From NCBI RefSeq assembly GCF_036226605.1, contig NZ_CP109000.1:6630501-6694500 (forward strand): a DNA stretch of 64,000 bases, written 5' to 3'. Both the position numbers and the translations under genes were made by a program. The notes under the pieces were generated by a model. That model saw nothing but the letters and a program-made list of their open reading frames with translations. It made no database searches and was not told the origin of the DNA. This document shows, in pieces, positions 7,800 through 16,913 of this stretch (position 1 is the first letter of the stretch; each line of letters begins with the position of its first letter). Source of the stretch: Streptomyces sp. NBC_00704 (GTDB taxonomy: Bacteria; Actinomycetota; Actinomycetes; Streptomycetales; Streptomycetaceae).

Positions 7800-10700
7800 A
7801 TGACCCACCCGCACGAGTCGTCCATGGACCGAACGGACCGCCCCCGCCCGGCGGAGCCGCACCGCACGCCGAGGCCGACGGTCAGCCGCCGCCGTCTGCT
7901 GGAAGGGTCGGCCGCCGTTCTCGGCGCGCTCGCCCTGTCCGCCCCTGCCACCGCCCACCGGGCCGTCGCGGCCGACGCCCCGCCCGAGTGGAACGGCAGG
8001 ATCGACGTCTTCCGCCTCGGCGCCGAGGCCCCGCACACCACGCTCATGCCGTACGCGGACCTCGCCCAGGCCCTGGCCGCCGACCGTACCCGCTCCCCGT
8101 ACCGCCTGAGCCTGGACGGGACCTGGAGATTCGCCTACTCCGACCGCCCCGCCGACCGGGACGCCGACTTCCACCGCACCGACCTCGACGACAGCGGCTG
8201 GGACACGATCCCCGTCCCCTCCGCCTGGCAGCTGCACGGCTACGACCGCCCCATCTACGTCAACATCACCTACCCCTGGTGGGGCCCCAACGGCCTCGGC
8301 GAGGACGCCCGGCCGCCCGCCGCACCCACCCGCCGCAACCCGGTCGGCCAGTACCGGCGCACCTTCACCGTCCCGCGCGGCTGGGCGGGACGCCGGACGT
8401 TCCTCCACTTCGAGGGGGTCAAGTCGGCGCACTACGTGTGGATCAACGGCACGATGGTCGGCTACCACGAGGACTCCTACGACCCCGCCGAGTACGACAT
8501 CACCGAGCACCTCCGGCCGGGCGTCAACCGGATCGCCGTCGAGGTCTACCGCTACTCCGACGGCGACTGGCTGGAGGACCAGGACATGATCCGGCTGAGC
8601 GGCATCTTCCGCTCGGTCTACCTCTGGTCGACGCCGTCCGTGCACCTGCGCGACTTCCGGCTGGAGACCCCCCTCAGCGACGACCACCGGGCCGCCGAGC
8701 TGGCGGTCACCGCGAGCGTGCGGGACTACGGCGGCCGGGGCGCCGGCCGCTACTCCGTCGAGACGCAGCTCTACGACGCGGGCGGGCACCCGGTCTGGCC
8801 GCGGCCCCTCGAGCAGGCCGTCGCCCTCGGCGCGGGCGAGGAGAGGACCGTCCGGGCCGCCAGGGCCGTGCCCTCGCCACGCCTGTGGTCGGCCGAGCAC
8901 CCCGAGCTGTACACCGCCGTCCTGCGCCTGCGCGACCCCGCCGGCACGGTGATCGAGACGCTCTCCCACCGGGTCGGCCTGCGCGAGTTCGCCCTCAAGG
9001 ACGGCCTGATGCGCATCAACGGCAAGCCGGTGTCGCTGCGGGGCACCAACCGCCACGAGATGCACCCCCGGCACGGCTCCGCCCTCACCCGCGCGGACAT
9101 GGTCGAGGACATCGGCGTCATCAAGCGGCTCAACATCAACACCGTCCGCACCTCGCACTACCCCAACAACCCCCAGTGGCTCGAGCTCGCCGACGAGTAC
9201 GGCCTGTACCTCGTCGACGAGACCAACCTGGAGACCCACGGCATCCGGGGCGAGTACCCCGGCGACCACCCCGAGTGGACGGCCGCCTGCGTGGCCCGCG
9301 CCCAGAGCATGGTCCACCGCGACAAGAACCACGCGTCGGTCGTCATCTGGTCCCTCGGCAACGAGGCCGGCGGCGGCAGCACCTTCACCGCCATGCACGA
9401 CTGGATCCGCTCCTACGACACCACCCGCGTCATCCAGTACGAGGGCGACGACCGCCCCGGGATCAGCGACATCCGCTCCGAGATGTACGACAGCCCCGCC
9501 CGCGTCGAGGCACGGGCCGAAGACACGAGCGACACCCGGCCGTACGTCATGATCGAGTACTCGCACGCCATGGGGAACTCCAGCGGCAACTTCACGAAGT
9601 ACTGGGACCTCGTGCGCCGCCACGACGTGCTCCAGGGCGGCTGGATCTGGGACTTCGCCGACCAGGCCCTCGACTGGCCCACCCCGACCCGCAAGCTGTT
9701 CACCGAGGCCGGACCGGCCGCGCTGCGAGGGGAGATCGTCGCCCCCAGCGGCGCCTTCACCCGCGACAAGGGGGTCCGCGGCGGCACCGTCTTCGCCCGG
9801 GACGAGCGCCTCGACCTCACCGGATCCCTCACCCTGGAGGCCTGGATCACACCGGGGGTGACCGGCTACCACCAGCCCGTCCTCGCCAAGGGCGACACCC
9901 ACTACGCCCTCAAGCAGTCCGACGGGAGACTGGAGTTCTTCATCTACGGCAGCGGCCAGTGGGCGGCCGCCGACTGGCCGCTGCCGGACGGCTGGACCGG
10001 CGCCGAGCACCATGTGGCGGGCGTCTTCGACGCGACGGCGGGCACCGTGACCCTGTACGCCGACGGCGTGCGCCGGGCCACCCGGACCACCACCGTGCGC
10101 CCCGCCGTGAACACCGCGCCCCTGTCCCTGGCCACCGACGTCGACAACCCGACCCGCGAGTTCAGCGGCACCGTGCGGCGGGCGCGGGTGTACGCCCGGG
10201 CGCTGACCGCAGCCGAACTGGCCGACGCCGGACGCGGTCCCGGCGACGACGGCGTGCGGTTCTGGTTCGACGCCGCCACCGTCGCCTTCAGCGAGAAGCG
10301 GCCCCGCGAGCGGACCTTCCGCGCCTACGGCGGCGACTGGGGCGACAACCCCAACGACGGGGCGTTCTCCGGCGACGGCATCGTCACCGCCGACCGCGCA
10401 TCGACGGGCAAGTCCGCCGAGGTGAAGCGCGTCTACCAGGCGATCCAGGCGGCGCCCGCCGACGGCCGCCCCCTCGTGCCCGGAGCGGCCGTCACCCTCA
10501 CCAACGAGTACCTCTTCACCGACGTCCGCGACTTCGACGGGCACTGGGAACTCGTCGCCGACGGCAAGGCGGTGCAGCACGGCCGGCTGAGCCGCGCCCA
10601 GCTGGACGTCGCGCCGCTGTCGACCGGGGACGTCATCGTGCCGTTCAGACTGCCGCGCGACCCCGCGCCGGGCACGGAGTACTTCCTCAACTTGTCGTTC

Positions 10701-11729
10701 ACCACCAGGGAGAACGCCAAGTGGGCGAAGGCCGGCCACGAGGTGGCCCGCGGGCAGCTCCCCGTCGACGCCGGCGCACCCGCCGTCACCCCCGTGCCGC
10801 TGGGCGCCGTCCCGGCCCTGCGCCACCGGGACGGCGCCACGACGGTCACCGTCACGGGCCGGGACTTCGCCGTCACCGTCGACAAGCGCAGCGGCCTCAT
10901 CACCTCCTACCGGTCCGGCGGGGTCCCCCTCCTGGTCTCCGGGCCCGCGCCGAACTTCTGGCGCGCCCCCACCGACAACGACCGCGGCAACGGCCAGCAC
11001 ACCCGCAACCAGACCTGGCGCGACGCCGGCGCCCGCCGCAGGGTGACCGGGGTGCGCGTCCGCGCGCTGCGCGACCGGGCCGTGGAGATCACGGTGACCG
11101 GCACCCTGCCCACGACGACGCCGTCGGCGTACACCACCGCCTACACCGTCTTCGGCAACGGCGAGATCAAGGTCGACAACACGCTCCACCCCGGCGCCCC
11201 GAACCTGCCCTACCTCCCGGAAGTCGGCACCCTGCTCTTCCTGCCCGCCCGTCTGGAGCACCTGCACTACTACGGCCGCGGCCCCGAGGAGAACCACTGG
11301 GACCGCAACGACGCCACCGACGTCGGCCTGTACTCCGGCGCCGTCACCGCCCAGCGGACCCCCTACCTGCGCCCGCAGGAGAGCGGCAACAAGACCGACG
11401 TCCGCTGGGCCGCCCTCACCGACGCCCATGGCGCCGGCCTGCTCGTCAGCGGCGAACCCCTCCTGGAGGTCAACGCCTCGCACTTCACCCCGGAGGACCT
11501 GTCCGTCGGGGCGCGGCACGACTACCAGCTCACCCCGCGCAAGGAGGTCGTCCTGCGCCTGAACCACCGTCAGATGGGCGTGGGCGGCGACAACAGCTGG
11601 GGCGCGCACACCCACGACGAGTACAAGCTGTTCGCCGACCGCGACTACGCGTACACCTACCGGCTGCGGCCGCTGACCGACGTCGCCGGGGCGACCAGAG
11701 CCTCCCGGCGGCCCACGGCGACGTCGTAA
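7800..11729 (+). CDS. Tat-exported GH2 beta-galactosidase with inserted LamG domain
   Basis: A 1309-residue LacZ-type glycoside hydrolase family 2 enzyme. A twin-arginine signal (SRRRLLEG, then an Ala-rich core ending ATAHRAVA) predicts export of the folded protein. The sugar-binding and Ig-like domains precede a TIM barrel with acid/base E522 (WSLGNEAGG) and nucleophile E586 (MIEYSHAMGN). After WIWDFADQ a LamG/concanavalin-like beta-sandwich of roughly 140 residues (about 670-811) interrupts the barrel, which resumes at YGGDWGDNPND (about 843). The LacZ C-terminal small-chain domain follows, with FWRAPTDNDRG. The ATG at 7800 has GAGGAAG 9 bases upstream; the GTG at 7794 would be too close. 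The sugar specificity is probably beta-galactoside, but plant or algal glycans are possible. Confidence 0.9.
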   Translation: MTHPHESSMDRTDRPRPAEPHRTPRPTVSRRRLLEGSAAVLGALALSAPATAHRAVAADAPPEWNGRIDVFRLGAEAPHTTLMPYADLAQALAADRTRSPYRLSLDGTWRFAYSDRPADRDADFHRTDLDDSGWDTIPVPSAWQLHGYDRPIYVNITYPWWGPNGLGEDARPPAAPTRRNPVGQYRRTFTVPRGWAGRRTFLHFEGVKSAHYVWINGTMVGYHEDSYDPAEYDITEHLRPGVNRIAVEVYRYSDGDWLEDQDMIRLSGIFRSVYLWSTPSVHLRDFRLETPLSDDHRAAELAVTASVRDYGGRGAGRYSVETQLYDAGGHPVWPRPLEQAVALGAGEERTVRAARAVPSPRLWSAEHPELYTAVLRLRDPAGTVIETLSHRVGLREFALKDGLMRINGKPVSLRGTNRHEMHPRHGSALTRADMVEDIGVIKRLNINTVRTSHYPNNPQWLELADEYGLYLVDETNLETHGIRGEYPGDHPEWTAACVARAQSMVHRDKNHASVVIWSLGNEAGGGSTFTAMHDWIRSYDTTRVIQYEGDDRPGISDIRSEMYDSPARVEARAEDTSDTRPYVMIEYSHAMGNSSGNFTKYWDLVRRHDVLQGGWIWDFADQALDWPTPTRKLFTEAGPAALRGEIVAPSGAFTRDKGVRGGTVFARDERLDLTGSLTLEAWITPGVTGYHQPVLAKGDTHYALKQSDGRLEFFIYGSGQWAAADWPLPDGWTGAEHHVAGVFDATAGTVTLYADGVRRATRTTTVRPAVNTAPLSLATDVDNPTREFSGTVRRARVYARALTAAELADAGRGPGDDGVRFWFDAATVAFSEKRPRERTFRAYGGDWGDNPNDGAFSGDGIVTADRASTGKSAEVKRVYQAIQAAPADGRPLVPGAAVTLTNEYLFTDVRDFDGHWELVADGKAVQHGRLSRAQLDVAPLSTGDVIVPFRLPRDPAPGTEYFLNLSFTTRENAKWAKAGHEVARGQLPVDAGAPAVTPVPLGAVPALRHRDGATTVTVTGRDFAVTVDKRSGLITSYRSGGVPLLVSGPAPNFWRAPTDNDRGNGQHTRNQTWRDAGARRRVTGVRVRALRDRAVEITVTGTLPTTTPSAYTTAYTVFGNGEIKVDNTLHPGAPNLPYLPEVGTLLFLPARLEHLHYYGRGPEENHWDRNDATDVGLYSGAVTAQRTPYLRPQESGNKTDVRWAALTDAHGAGLLVSGEPLLEVNASHFTPEDLSVGARHDYQLTPRKEVVLRLNHRQMGVGGDNSWGAHTHDEYKLFADRDYAYTYRLRPLTDVAGATRASRRPTATS

Positions 11730-11840
11730 CGGCCCCGTCCGGCGAGCGGCCGAAGGGGCCGGGCCGCACGGGGGCACGGGCCGCGGGCGCAGGGGGCCCG
11801 CGGCCCGCGGCCCGGGCGCCCGGACCGCGGCGGGATCTCG

Positions 11841-11846
11841 TAGGGT
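11841..11846 (+). promoter_or_regulatory. -10 box TAGGGT upstream of the dihydrolipoyl dehydrogenase
   Basis: TAGGGT lies only 4 bases before an in-frame ATG at 11851, so transcription should start at or just inside that ATG. This supports the downstream ATG at 11905, which has its own ribosome site, as the true start. Confidence 0.4.
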
Positions 11847-11904
11847 CGGGATGTACGACAGCCACTCCGAGGACCCCGCGGACTTCACGGAAAAGGAAGA
11901 CTTC

Positions 11905-13317
11905 ATGCCCGAGCAGGACGAACGCTTCGACGTCGTGGTGCTCGGCGCCGGGCCCGGCGGATACGTCGCCGCGGTCCGCGCCGCCCAGCTGGGCAAGCGC
12001 GTCGCCGTCGTCGAGGAGAAGTACTGGGGCGGCGTCTGCCTCAACGTGGGCTGCATCCCCACCAAGGCACTGCTGCGCAACGCCGAACTCGCCCACATCG
12101 TCACCCGTGAGGCGAAGACCTTCGGCATCAGGGTCGACGGGCAGGTCTCCTTCGACTACGGGGAGGCCTACCGGCGCAGCCGCAAGGTCGCCGACGGCCG
12201 GGTCAAGGGCGTCCACTACCTGATGAAGAAGAACAAGATCACCGAGTTCGACGGCCGGGGCGACTTCCTCGACGACCACACCCTCCGGGTGACCGGCTAC
12301 GACGGGGAGACCCGCACCCTCGGGTTCGACCACTGCGTCATCGCCACCGGCGCCACCCCCAAGCTGCTCCCCGGCACCAAGCGCAGTGCCCGCGTGGTGA
12401 CGTACGAGGAGCAGATCCTCGCCGACGACCTCCCGCGGTCGATCGTGATCGCGGGTGCGGGCGCCATCGGCATCGAGTTCGCCTACGTCCTGCACAACTA
12501 CGGCGTGAAGGTCACGATCGTCGAGTTCCTGGACCGGGTCGCGCCCCTGGAGGACGCCGAGGTCTCCGCCGAACTCGCCAAGCAGTACCGCAAGCTGGGC
12601 ATCGACGTGCTCACCTCCACCCGGGTCGAGTCCATCGACGAGTCGGGTCCGCAGGTGCGCGTCACGGTCACCGGCAAGGACGGCGCCCAGCAGGTCCTGG
12701 AGGCCGACAAGGTCCTCCAGGCGATCGGCTTCGCCCCGAACGTGACCGGCTACGGGCTGGAGAACACCGGCGTCGAGCTCACCGACCGCGGCGCGATCGA
12801 CGTCGACGGCCGCTGCCGTACCTCCGTGCCGCACATCTACGCCATCGGCGACGTCACCGCCAAGCTCATGCTCGCGCACACCGCCGAGGCGATGGGCGTG
12901 ATCGCCGCGGAGACCCTCGCGGACGCGGAGACCATGGAGCTGGACTACGTCATGATCCCGCGGGCGACCTACTGCCAGCCCCAGATCGCCAGCTTCGGCT
13001 ACACCGAGGCCCAGGCCCGCGAGCTCGGCCACGACGTCAAGGTCGCCAAGTTCCCGTTCACCGCGAACGGCAAGGCGCACGGCCTCGGCGACGCCACCGG
13101 CTTCGTCAAGCTGATCAGCGACGCCCGCTACGGCGAACTCCTCGGCGGCCACCTCATCGGCCCCGACGTCACCGAACTGCTCCCCGAACTGACCCTGGCC
13201 CAGCAGTGGGACCTCACCGTCCACGAGGTGGCGCGCAACGTGCACGCCCACCCCACCCTGGGCGAGGCGGTCAAGGAGGCCGTCCACGGCCTGGCCGGCC
13301 ACATGATCAACATGTAG
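11905..13317 (+). CDS. lpdA: Dihydrolipoyl dehydrogenase
   Basis: A 470-residue FAD/NAD-dependent disulfide oxidoreductase, the E3 component type that reoxidises dihydrolipoamide in 2-oxoacid dehydrogenase or glycine cleavage complexes. Visible features are VVLGAGPGGYVAA for FAD, the redox pair C45/C50 in WGGVCLNVGCIPTK, the second Rossmann motif IAGAGAIGIEFAYVL, the FAD-ribityl segment YAIGDVTAKLMLAHTA, and the catalytic dyad H449/E454 in HAHPTLGEA. AAAAGGAAGA precedes the chosen ATG. An upstream ATG at 11851 would add 18 residues without a ribosome site. No E1 or E2 gene is adjacent, so this is a stand-alone copy. Confidence 0.9.
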   Translation: MPEQDERFDVVVLGAGPGGYVAAVRAAQLGKRVAVVEEKYWGGVCLNVGCIPTKALLRNAELAHIVTREAKTFGIRVDGQVSFDYGEAYRRSRKVADGRVKGVHYLMKKNKITEFDGRGDFLDDHTLRVTGYDGETRTLGFDHCVIATGATPKLLPGTKRSARVVTYEEQILADDLPRSIVIAGAGAIGIEFAYVLHNYGVKVTIVEFLDRVAPLEDAEVSAELAKQYRKLGIDVLTSTRVESIDESGPQVRVTVTGKDGAQQVLEADKVLQAIGFAPNVTGYGLENTGVELTDRGAIDVDGRCRTSVPHIYAIGDVTAKLMLAHTAEAMGVIAAETLADAETMELDYVMIPRATYCQPQIASFGYTEAQARELGHDVKVAKFPFTANGKAHGLGDATGFVKLISDARYGELLGGHLIGPDVTELLPELTLAQQWDLTVHEVARNVHAHPTLGEAVKEAVHGLAGHMINM

Positions 13318-13438
13318 CTCCCGCGCCCGCGCACGGCGGGACCGTTCACCCGGACGGGCCCGCCGCGCTCGCCGTCGCCGCGCGTCCGCGATGTGCTGAC
13401 CTCCTCGCGTTCCGGCGCCGCCGAGAGGAGCCTGCCCG

Positions 13439-13948
13439 ATGAGCCCGACCTCCCCGCACGGCCGCCCGGCCGCCGACGGCCCGCAGGGCGAGATCGGCAC
13501 CGCCTGGTCCGTCCCGCGCGGCGGCCCGCCCCGGCCCGCTCCTCCCGCCGGCCGGCCCGACGGCGATGTCTTCGCCGGGGTCCTCCTGCTGTGCGGCGGC
13601 GTCCTCGCCGTCCTCCAGGGCGTCGCGGCCCTCGCCGACGACGACGTGTACGCCCGCGTCGGCTCCTCCGTCTACGATCTCGGCCTCACCGGCTGGGGCT
13701 GGGTCCACATCGTGCTCGGCGCCCTCGCGGCCGTCACCGGCGCGGCCCTGCTCAAGGGCGTGAGCGGAGCCCGCCGCCCGGGCGTCCTCCTCGCCGCCCT
13801 GAGCCTCGTCGCCCAGTTCCTGTTCCTGCCCCACGCTCCGCTCAGGTCGGTCACCCTCATGGCGATCGACGTGTTCGTGATCCACTCCCTGACGATCTGG
13901 TCGTCCGGCGCCACCCGCCCCCGGCCCGACCCGCCCCGCTCGACGTGA
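13439..13948 (+). CDS. DUF7144-type four-helix membrane protein
   Basis: A 169-residue integral membrane protein. The first 40 residues are polar and Pro/Gly-rich. Four hydrophobic segments follow: FAGVLLLCGGVLAVLQGVAAL, a stretch around GWVHIVLGALAAVTGAALL, LLAALSLVAQFLFLPHAP and VTLMAIDVFVIHSLTIW. The pattern DDVYARVGSSVYDLGLTGWGW between the first two is typical of the DUF7144 family common in actinobacteria. The function is unknown. GAGAGGAG precedes the ATG. Confidence 0.75.
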   Translation: MSPTSPHGRPAADGPQGEIGTAWSVPRGGPPRPAPPAGRPDGDVFAGVLLLCGGVLAVLQGVAALADDDVYARVGSSVYDLGLTGWGWVHIVLGALAAVTGAALLKGVSGARRPGVLLAALSLVAQFLFLPHAPLRSVTLMAIDVFVIHSLTIWSSGATRPRPDPPRST

Positions 13949-14034
13949 CGTGACCGTCGCGCCGGTGCGGGACGCCCGGCGTCGATGTCGGATTCCCGCC
14001 AGCGGCGGGGCGGCCGCGGGGCGATCCTGGACGC

Positions 14035-15525
14035 ATGCGGAACGGGATGTACACCGACAGGGAGCGCTGTGTGCGCGCCGTCCGGTCCAAGGACGCGCGC
14101 TTCGACGGCTGGTTCTACACGGCGGTGCTGACCACCGGCATCTACTGCCGGCCCAGCTGCCCGGCCGTGCCGCCCAGAGCGCGGAACATGGTCTTCCACC
14201 CGAGCGCCGCCGCCTGCCAGCAGGCCGGCTTCCGCGCGTGCAAGCGCTGCCGCCCCGACACCAGCCCCGGCTCACCGGAGTGGAACCAGCGCGCCGACCT
14301 CGTCGCCCGCGCCATGCGGCTGATCGCCGACGGCGTCGTCGACCGCGAGGGCGTGCCCGGCCTGGCCGCCCGGCTCGGCTACAGCAGCCGCCAGGTGGAA
14401 CGCCAGCTCCTCGCCGAAGTCGGCGCCGGCCCCCTGGCGCTGGCCAGGGCGCAGCGCGCCCGGACCGCCCGGCTCCTCGTCGAGACGACCGAACTGCCCA
14501 TGGCGGACGTCGCGTTCGCCGCCGGCTTCTCCTCGGTGCGCACCTTCAACGACACCGTGCGCGAGGTCTTCGCCCTCACCCCGACCGAGCTGCGCGCCCG
14601 TGTCCCGCACCGCACACCGGAGCGTCCCGCGGCCGGCGCGGGCACACTGGCCCTGCGCCTGCCGTTCCGCGCCCCCCTCAATCCGGACAACCTCTTCGGG
14701 CATCTGGCCGCGACCGGCGTCCCCGGGGTGGAGGAATGGCGCGACGGCGCGTTCCGCCGCACGCTCCGGCTGCCGTACGGGCACGGCGTCGTGGCGCTCA
14801 CCCCGAACCCCGACCACATCGGCTGCCGTCTCACCCTCAGCGACCTGCGCGATCTCACCGTCGCCATCAGCCGGTGCCGGCGCATGCTCGACCTGGACGC
14901 CGATCCGGTCGCCGTCGACGACCAGTTGCGCACGGACCCGCTGCTCGCGCCCCTCGTGGACAAGGCCCCCGGCCGCCGCGTGCCGCGCACGGTCGACGAG
15001 GCCGAGTTCGCGGTCCGCGCCGTGCTGGGCCAGCAGGTCTCCACCGCCGCGGCCCGCACCCACGCGGCCCGGCTGGTCGCCGCCCACGGCGATCCGGTCG
15101 ACGACCCCGAAGGCGGCCTCACCCACCTGTTCCCCACGCCCGAGGCGCTCGCCGCCGTCGACCCCGACTCCCTGGCGATGCCCCGCACCCGGCGCGCCAC
15201 CATCACCGGCCTGGTCGGCCGACTGGCCGACGGCACGCTTCAGTTGGGAGTGGAGAGCGACTGGGCGAAGGCGCGTGAACAGCTGCTCGCGCTGCCCGGC
15301 TTCGGCCCCTGGACGGTCGACGTCATCGCGATGCGCGCCCTCGGCGACCCCGACGCCTTCCTGCCCACCGACCTCGGAATCCGGCGCGCCGCACGCGAGT
15401 CGGGCCTGCCCGCCACCCCGGCGGCGCTCACCGCCCGCGCGGCCGCCTGGCGGCCCTGGCGGGCGTACGCCGTCCAGTACCTGTGGGCGACCGGCAGCCA
15501 CCCCGTCAACTTCCTCCCCGCGTAA
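14035..15525 (+). CDS. AdaA-AlkA fusion: methyl-phosphotriester sensor and 3-methyladenine glycosylase
   Basis: A 496-residue protein for the response to DNA alkylation. Residues about 8-75 are an Ada zinc domain with ligands C38, C42, C69 and C72 (YCRPSC and CKRC); C38 is the likely methyl acceptor from phosphotriesters. Residues 80-185 form an AraC helix-turn-helix pair (YSSRQVERQL; FNDTVREVFALTP). The rest is an AlkA glycosylase: an N-terminal half-barrel, a helix-hairpin-helix (LPGFGPWTVDVIAM) and catalytic D446 in LPTDLGI. In place of Ada's own O6-methylguanine methyltransferase domain there is AlkA; the methyltransferase is supplied by the ogt gene 9 bases downstream. The pair is probably self-induced on methylation. 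Confidence 0.92.
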   Translation: MRNGMYTDRERCVRAVRSKDARFDGWFYTAVLTTGIYCRPSCPAVPPRARNMVFHPSAAACQQAGFRACKRCRPDTSPGSPEWNQRADLVARAMRLIADGVVDREGVPGLAARLGYSSRQVERQLLAEVGAGPLALARAQRARTARLLVETTELPMADVAFAAGFSSVRTFNDTVREVFALTPTELRARVPHRTPERPAAGAGTLALRLPFRAPLNPDNLFGHLAATGVPGVEEWRDGAFRRTLRLPYGHGVVALTPNPDHIGCRLTLSDLRDLTVAISRCRRMLDLDADPVAVDDQLRTDPLLAPLVDKAPGRRVPRTVDEAEFAVRAVLGQQVSTAAARTHAARLVAAHGDPVDDPEGGLTHLFPTPEALAAVDPDSLAMPRTRRATITGLVGRLADGTLQLGVESDWAKAREQLLALPGFGPWTVDVIAMRALGDPDAFLPTDLGIRRAARESGLPATPAALTARAAAWRPWRAYAVQYLWATGSHPVNFLPA

Positions 15526-15534
15526 GGACGTTCC

Positions 15535-16029
15535 GTGAAACAGCACACCGTCGTCGGCAGTCCCTACGGAGACCTCACCCTCGTCGCGGACGACGGCGTC
15601 CTGTGCGGCCTCTACATGACCGGACAGCGCCACCGCCCGCCGCAGGAGGACTTCGGCCCCCGCGACGACAGCCTCTTCGGCGAGGCCGAGGAACAGCTGG
15701 CCGCCTACTTCGCCGGCGAGTCGAAGGAGTTCACCCTCGAACTGCGCCTGCACGGCACCCCGTTCCAGCGGAGCGTCTGGGACCGGCTGCGGTCGATCCC
15801 GTACGGCGAGACCCGCAGCTACGGCGAACTCGCCAGAGCCCTCGGCAGCCCCGCCGCCTCCCGCGCGGTGGGCCTGGCCAACGGCAGGAACCCCGTCGGC
15901 ATCATCGTCCCCTGCCACCGCGTGATCGGCGCGGGCGGCGGCCTCACCGGCTACGGCGGCGGCCTGGACCGCAAACAGCGCCTGCTGGACTTCGAACGAG
16001 GCGCACCGTCCGGGAGCACGCTGTTCTGA
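15535..16029 (+). CDS. ogt: Methylated-DNA--protein-cysteine methyltransferase
   Basis: A 164-residue suicide enzyme that removes methyl groups from O6-methylguanine. The acceptor C127 lies in IIVPCHRVIG. YGETRSYGELARALG marks the helix-turn-helix that binds DNA and ASRAVGLANGRNP the Arg-finger region. The GTG start is 9 bases after the AdaA-AlkA stop, with AAGGACG in between, so the two genes form an operon for alkylation repair. A strong hairpin terminator follows. Confidence 0.95.
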   Translation: MKQHTVVGSPYGDLTLVADDGVLCGLYMTGQRHRPPQEDFGPRDDSLFGEAEEQLAAYFAGESKEFTLELRLHGTPFQRSVWDRLRSIPYGETRSYGELARALGSPAASRAVGLANGRNPVGIIVPCHRVIGAGGGLTGYGGGLDRKQRLLDFERGAPSGSTLF

Positions 16030-16055
16030 AGGGGGCCGGCGGGGGAGGGCGCGGG

Positions 16056-16116
16056 GCCCTCGGAGCGGAGGGGACGCTGTCGCATTCGCCAACAGCGTCC
16101 GAAGGGCCCCGAGGGC
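16056..16116. terminator. Bidirectional terminator between ogt and the SIR2 gene
   Basis: A nested stem-loop separates two convergent genes. The outer stem is GCCCTCGG (16056-16063) with CCGAGGGC (16109-16116). The inner stem is GGACGCTGT (16072-16080) with ACAGCGTCC (16092-16100), around an 11-base loop. It ends directly before the SIR2 stop codon and should stop transcription from both sides. Confidence 0.75.
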
Positions 16117-16854
16117 TCAGACCGTGCCGGAACCGGCCAGCTCGCGCAGCAGCCTGGGCAGCGACGTCCCGATCGGCTCCCGTACGACCTCGTCGGCGAT
16201 CTCGTCGTACGGCGTCGGCTCGGCGTTGACGACGACCAGCCGGGCCCCGTGGTCGGCGGCGACGCCGACCAGCCCGGCGGCGGGATGCACCTGGAGGCTG
16301 CTGCCGACCGCGAGGAAGACCTGGCACGCCTTGGCGACGGCGGCGGCCCGGCCCAGCACCACCGGGTCGAGGCGCTCCCCGAACATCACGGTCGCCGGCT
16401 TCAGCACGCCCCCGCACCGCACGCACGGCGGATCCGCCTCCCCGGCCTCGACCCGCGCCAGCGCGTCCCGCATCGGGCCCTGCTCATGACACGCGGTGCA
16501 CACCACGCGGCGCGCCGTCCCATGCAGTTCGAACACCTTGCGCGCCGGCATGCCCGCGAGCTGGTGCAGCCCGTCCACGTTCTGGGTGATCACCCGCACC
16601 GGCGTCCCCGAACGCTCCAGTTCGGCCACCGCGCGGTGCGCCGCGTTGGGCCCGGCCGACAGGGCCCCGACCCGCAGGCGCATCTGCCACGACCGCCGGC
16701 GGATCTCGGGATCGCCCATGTAGGACGCGTACGTGACGAGCTTCTCGGCCTCGGGATCGCGCCGCCACAGCCCGTCGGGACCGCGGTAGTCGGGGATGCC
16801 GGAGTCCGTGGAAATCCCGGCCCCGCTGAGGAGGGCGACGAGGGGCTTGCTCAT
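16117..16854 (-). CDS. SIR2 family NAD-dependent protein deacylase
   Basis: A 245-residue sirtuin that removes acyl groups from lysines using NAD, giving nicotinamide and O-acyl-ADP-ribose. Visible are GAGIS at 11-15, the QNVDGLH segment at 91-97, the catalytic H111 (ELHG), the zinc ligands C119, C122, C144, C147, and the VGSSLQVHPAAG Rossmann segment. A TACGCT box 7 bases before the ATG and no ribosome site suggest a leaderless transcript, so it may also be transcribed apart from the NUDIX and ADP-ribosylglycohydrolase genes upstream (59-base gap). Confidence 0.93.
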   Translation of the reverse strand: MSKPLVALLSGAGISTDSGIPDYRGPDGLWRRDPEAEKLVTYASYMGDPEIRRRSWQMRLRVGALSAGPNAAHRAVAELERSGTPVRVITQNVDGLHQLAGMPARKVFELHGTARRVVCTACHEQGPMRDALARVEAGEADPPCVRCGGVLKPATVMFGERLDPVVLGRAAAVAKACQVFLAVGSSLQVHPAAGLVGVAADHGARLVVVNAEPTPYDEIADEVVREPIGTSLPRLLRELAGSGTV

Positions 16855-16861
16855 GAAGGGG

Positions 16862-16867
16862 AGCGTA
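16862..16867 (-). promoter_or_regulatory. -10 box TACGCT for leaderless SIR2 gene
   Basis: On the minus strand TACGCT is followed by 7 bases and the ATG at 16854. The bases between carry no Shine-Dalgarno sequence. Confidence 0.45.
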
Positions 16868-16913
16868 GGGCGCGGCGCGGGGGCGTCGCGAGCGGATATC
16901 GGCGGGGCGGCGC

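Noticed and set aside
7689..12128. Very long open frame on the minus strand opposite the beta-galactosidase gene
   Set aside because: Its translation is Val/Gly/Arg/Asp-rich with no domain, as expected for the antisense of a GC-rich gene. The plus-strand gene has clear catalytic motifs.
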